A stretch of DNA of 64,000 nt from Aneurinibacillus aneurinilyticus ATCC 12856. Lineage in GTDB: Bacteria > Bacillota > Bacilli > Aneurinibacillales > Aneurinibacillaceae. Positions 62,218 through 64,000 of the stretch are shown here, in pieces (position 1 is the stretch's first letter; each line of letters starts with the position of its first letter). Both the position numbers and the translations under genes were made by a program. The stretch covers positions 1-64,000 of the forward strand of contig NZ_KE952782.1 of the NCBI RefSeq assembly GCF_000466385.1, in the 5' to 3' direction. The notes under the pieces are model-generated. The model was not told the DNA's origin and ran no database searches. It saw only the letters and a program-made list of their open reading frames with translations.

Positions 62218-63063
62218 ATGAAGAAGAAGGTATCTGTCCTCAGTCTGGTATTTATGCTAGTGATGTCGGTTATGCTTGTGGCCTGTGGTGGTAAGGAAGC
62301 GGATAAACCAGCTGACGCGAATGCACCGGCCAGCGGTGGCACCGAGAAAAGTTCGGTAGCTGCAGCGAAAGAGCGCGGTAAGTTGATTGTAGGTGTAAAA
62401 TACGACACAAATTTATTCGGTAAGAAGGATCCGGCAGATGGCCAGGTAAAAGGCTTTGATATTGATATTGCAAAAGCGATTGCAAAGAAAATTATGGGTG
62501 ATGACACAAAAATCGAGCTAAAAGAAGTAACATCAAAAACTCGGATTCCGATGCTGAAAAACGGAGACATTGATGCCATTATTGCCACGATGACGATTAC
62601 GGAAGAGCGCAAGCAGGAAGTAGATTTTTCTGATGTATATTTTGAAGCCGGGCAGTCCTTGCTTGTACCGAAAGATTCCTCGATTACAGGTATACAGGAT
62701 TTGAATGGTAAAACCGTTATTGCGGTAAAAGGTTCGACTTCTGCAAAGCAAATTCGTGAGAAGGCTCCAGAAGCGAAAGTCGCTGAATATGAGAATTATG
62801 CCGAAGCATTCACGGCGCTCAAATCCAAAAAAGGCGATACATTGACGACAGATAACTCCATCCTGCTTGGTATGCAGAAGGAAGATTCGAGCTTCAAGCT
62901 AGTGGGCGGTCTATTCACGGACGAACCGTACGGTATCGCTATTCGCAAGGGAGATGCTGAGATGCTGAAAGCTGTTAACGAAACGCTTTCCGAGTTGAAG
63001 TCTTCCGGTGAATACGACAAGATTTACGAAAACTGGTTTGGTGAGAAGCCACAGAAAAAATAG
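62218..63063 (+). CDS. glnH: Amino acid ABC transporter binding lipoprotein
   Basis: 281 aa with signal peptide and lipobox LVACG (Cys about 23), then a Ala/Pro-rich linker and the SBP_bac_3 fold: RGKLIVGVKYDTNLFGKKDP, GFDIDIAKAIAKKIMG, TSKTRIPMLKNGDIDAIIAT, VDFSDVYFEAGQSLLV. It resembles glutamate/aspartate/glutamine binding proteins. It lies 31 bases after the ATPase gene. Confidence 0.92.
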   Translation: MKKKVSVLSLVFMLVMSVMLVACGGKEADKPADANAPASGGTEKSSVAAAKERGKLIVGVKYDTNLFGKKDPADGQVKGFDIDIAKAIAKKIMGDDTKIELKEVTSKTRIPMLKNGDIDAIIATMTITEERKQEVDFSDVYFEAGQSLLVPKDSSITGIQDLNGKTVIAVKGSTSAKQIREKAPEAKVAEYENYAEAFTALKSKKGDTLTTDNSILLGMQKEDSSFKLVGGLFTDEPYGIAIRKGDAEMLKAVNETLSELKSSGEYDKIYENWFGEKPQKK

Positions 63064-63072
63064 AGAAGGCAG

Positions 63073-63107
63073 GGGCCTGATGGCGAAGTGGCCGCAGGTC
63101 CTTTTTC
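63073..63107 (+). terminator. Intra-operon attenuator after the binding-protein gene
   Basis: GGGCCTG and CAGGTCC can pair around an 18-base GC-rich loop, followed by five T. Such a hairpin would make more binding protein than permease. Confidence 0.55.
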
Positions 63108-63135
63108 TCGTCCGAAAGAAGGGGGGTAAGAGCTT

Positions 63136-63792
63136 ATGCTGCAAAATATACTTGATATTTGGTCTAAATACAATGGCGAATATGTTAGTGGTCTGATAAC
63201 TACATTACAGATTAGCGTAATCTCTCTCATTGCCAGCCTGTTGCTTGGAACGGTAATCGCTATTTTCTGCATTTCCCCGTTCCGTATGCTTGTTATTATT
63301 GGACGGGCGTACGTTGAGTTCATTCGGAATACTCCTTTGTTGATTCAAATCTTCTTTTTTTACTTTGGGCTTTCATCGCTGGACATTCAGCTTAGCTCCT
63401 TTGTTGCAGGAACACTCGGCCTGACGGTATATACGGCCGCATTTATTGCGGAAGCGATTCGAGCCGGTATTAATTCCATTCCGAAAGGACAGATGGAAGC
63501 GGCGCGTGCGTCCGGCTTGACGTATATCCAGGCCATGCGTTATGTTGTTCTGCCACAAGCGTTCAAAATCGTTATTCCACCGCTTGGCAATCAGTTCATC
63601 AACCTTGTGAAGAATTCATCCCTTCTTGGTGTTATTGCGGGTATGGATCTTATGTATCATGCTGATATTATTTCGACAAATACATTCAAAACATTTGAAA
63701 CGTACATTCTAGTAGGGGTTTTTTATCTGACGATTACAGTGCCGCTTTCGATATTGGTAAACTGGCTGGAGCGCCGTCTGAAGCGTGCATAA
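63136..63792 (+). CDS. glnM: Amino acid ABC transporter permease
   Basis: 218 aa, about five helices, of the HEQRo/GlnP permease class. YVEFIRNTPLLIQIFFFYFG is the class signature and the EAA loop is MEAARASGLTYIQAMRYVVL. GGGGGG precedes ATG with spacing of about 10. One of a pair of permeases. Confidence 0.9.
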   Translation: MLQNILDIWSKYNGEYVSGLITTLQISVISLIASLLLGTVIAIFCISPFRMLVIIGRAYVEFIRNTPLLIQIFFFYFGLSSLDIQLSSFVAGTLGLTVYTAAFIAEAIRAGINSIPKGQMEAARASGLTYIQAMRYVVLPQAFKIVIPPLGNQFINLVKNSSLLGVIAGMDLMYHADIISTNTFKTFETYILVGVFYLTITVPLSILVNWLERRLKRA

Positions 63793-63822
63793 GCCGAACG
63801 GTAGAAGAAAGGAGTGGGGGAG

Positions 63823-64000
63823 ATGGACTTTATCGGCGCATACAGTTGGCCGAATGTAAGGTATTTGCTTGAAGGATTCCTTGTGACGCTTGAAGTGGCT
63901 GCAATATCGATTGTTCTTTCTTTTATCATCGCGATTGTATTTGCGATTATTCGGTATATGAAAATTCCTATGCTGTCACAATTTGTGTTTTTATGGGTGG
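63823..64000 (+). CDS. glnP: Second amino acid ABC transporter permease (partial, cut by window end)
   Basis: The first 59 codons are visible: MDFIGAYSWPNVRYLLEGFL, then TLEVAAISIVLSFIIAIVFA, the N-terminal region and first helix of a GlnP-class permease. AAAGGAGTGGGGG precedes ATG. The frame runs off the window. It completes the ATPase-binding protein-two permease set. Confidence 0.85.
   Translation, partial: MDFIGAYSWPNVRYLLEGFLVTLEVAAISIVLSFIIAIVFAIIRYMKIPMLSQFVFLWV

Noticed and set aside
1-64000. tRNA, rRNA or CRISPR arrays
   Set aside because: I saw no cloverleaf-like gene, rRNA segment or regularly spaced direct repeats anywhere in the window.

Overview
The window looks like part of the chromosome of a Gram-positive, endospore-former-type member of the Bacillales, probably an Aneurinibacillus/Brevibacillus-like organism. 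That placement rests on gene content and Shine-Dalgarno style, not on any database search. The signs are purine-rich ribosome binding sites with frequent TTG/GTG starts, OdhAB, a QoxABCD quinol oxidase without CuA, HutP and GlpP antiterminators, OpuC-type osmoprotectant uptake, CshA, the PdxK kinase and a CidR-CidAB unit.

Layout. 1-2130 is a gene graveyard: a BmrA-type ABC exporter with a frameshift and an internal deletion, next to the end of a small transposon-like repeat, then decayed ORFs. 2128-4470 (minus) is an AT-rich pair, GDP-mannose pyrophosphorylase plus a glycosyltransferase-like protein. 4579-9616 holds an MFS transporter behind a structured leader, a candidate small RNA, a cyclic-di-GMP-I riboswitch controlling a chemoreceptor, and a PheC-like periplasmic-type protein. 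9771-13743 holds cidAB/cidR and an unusual pseudokinase-GAF-LuxR regulator. 13831-18006 is odhAB. 18238-29290 holds a lemA relic, a methyltransferase, a 217-bp MITE-like element, cshA with a leader terminator, mutT-hrpB, a hydrolase, an alanine/glutamine symporter and glnS. 29448-34106 is a MarR-controlled multidrug efflux operon with two tandem adaptors, plus a flavodoxin-like protein.

34130-37892 holds pdxK, a TetR gene and an epimerase-DUF72 pair sharing a TetR-type operator. 38145-43266 is the quinol oxidase operon, a yjbQ relic and msrAB. 43443-49893 is one glycerol-phosphate operon (glpP, HAD phosphatase, ugpCAEB, glycerophosphodiesterase) behind a GlpP-type terminator leader. 50004-54311 is a second MarR efflux operon with a short and a long adaptor. 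54389-57629 holds an M28 peptidase and a minimal hutP-hutH operon with an intact HutP RNA site. 57912-61310 is opuC. 61458-64000 is a polar amino acid ABC transporter cut by the window end.

The main themes are import (G3P, betaine/choline, amino acids), drug export under MarR/TetR control, and heavy use of RNA-level control. The RNA elements are a c-di-GMP riboswitch, HutP and GlpP antiterminator sites, a cshA attenuator and an unidentified MFS leader. The least explained items are that MFS leader, the candidate small RNA at 6178-6272, the pseudokinase regulator, and a GC-rich sequence shared by the MITE core and the region after glnS. No tRNA, rRNA or CRISPR array was seen.
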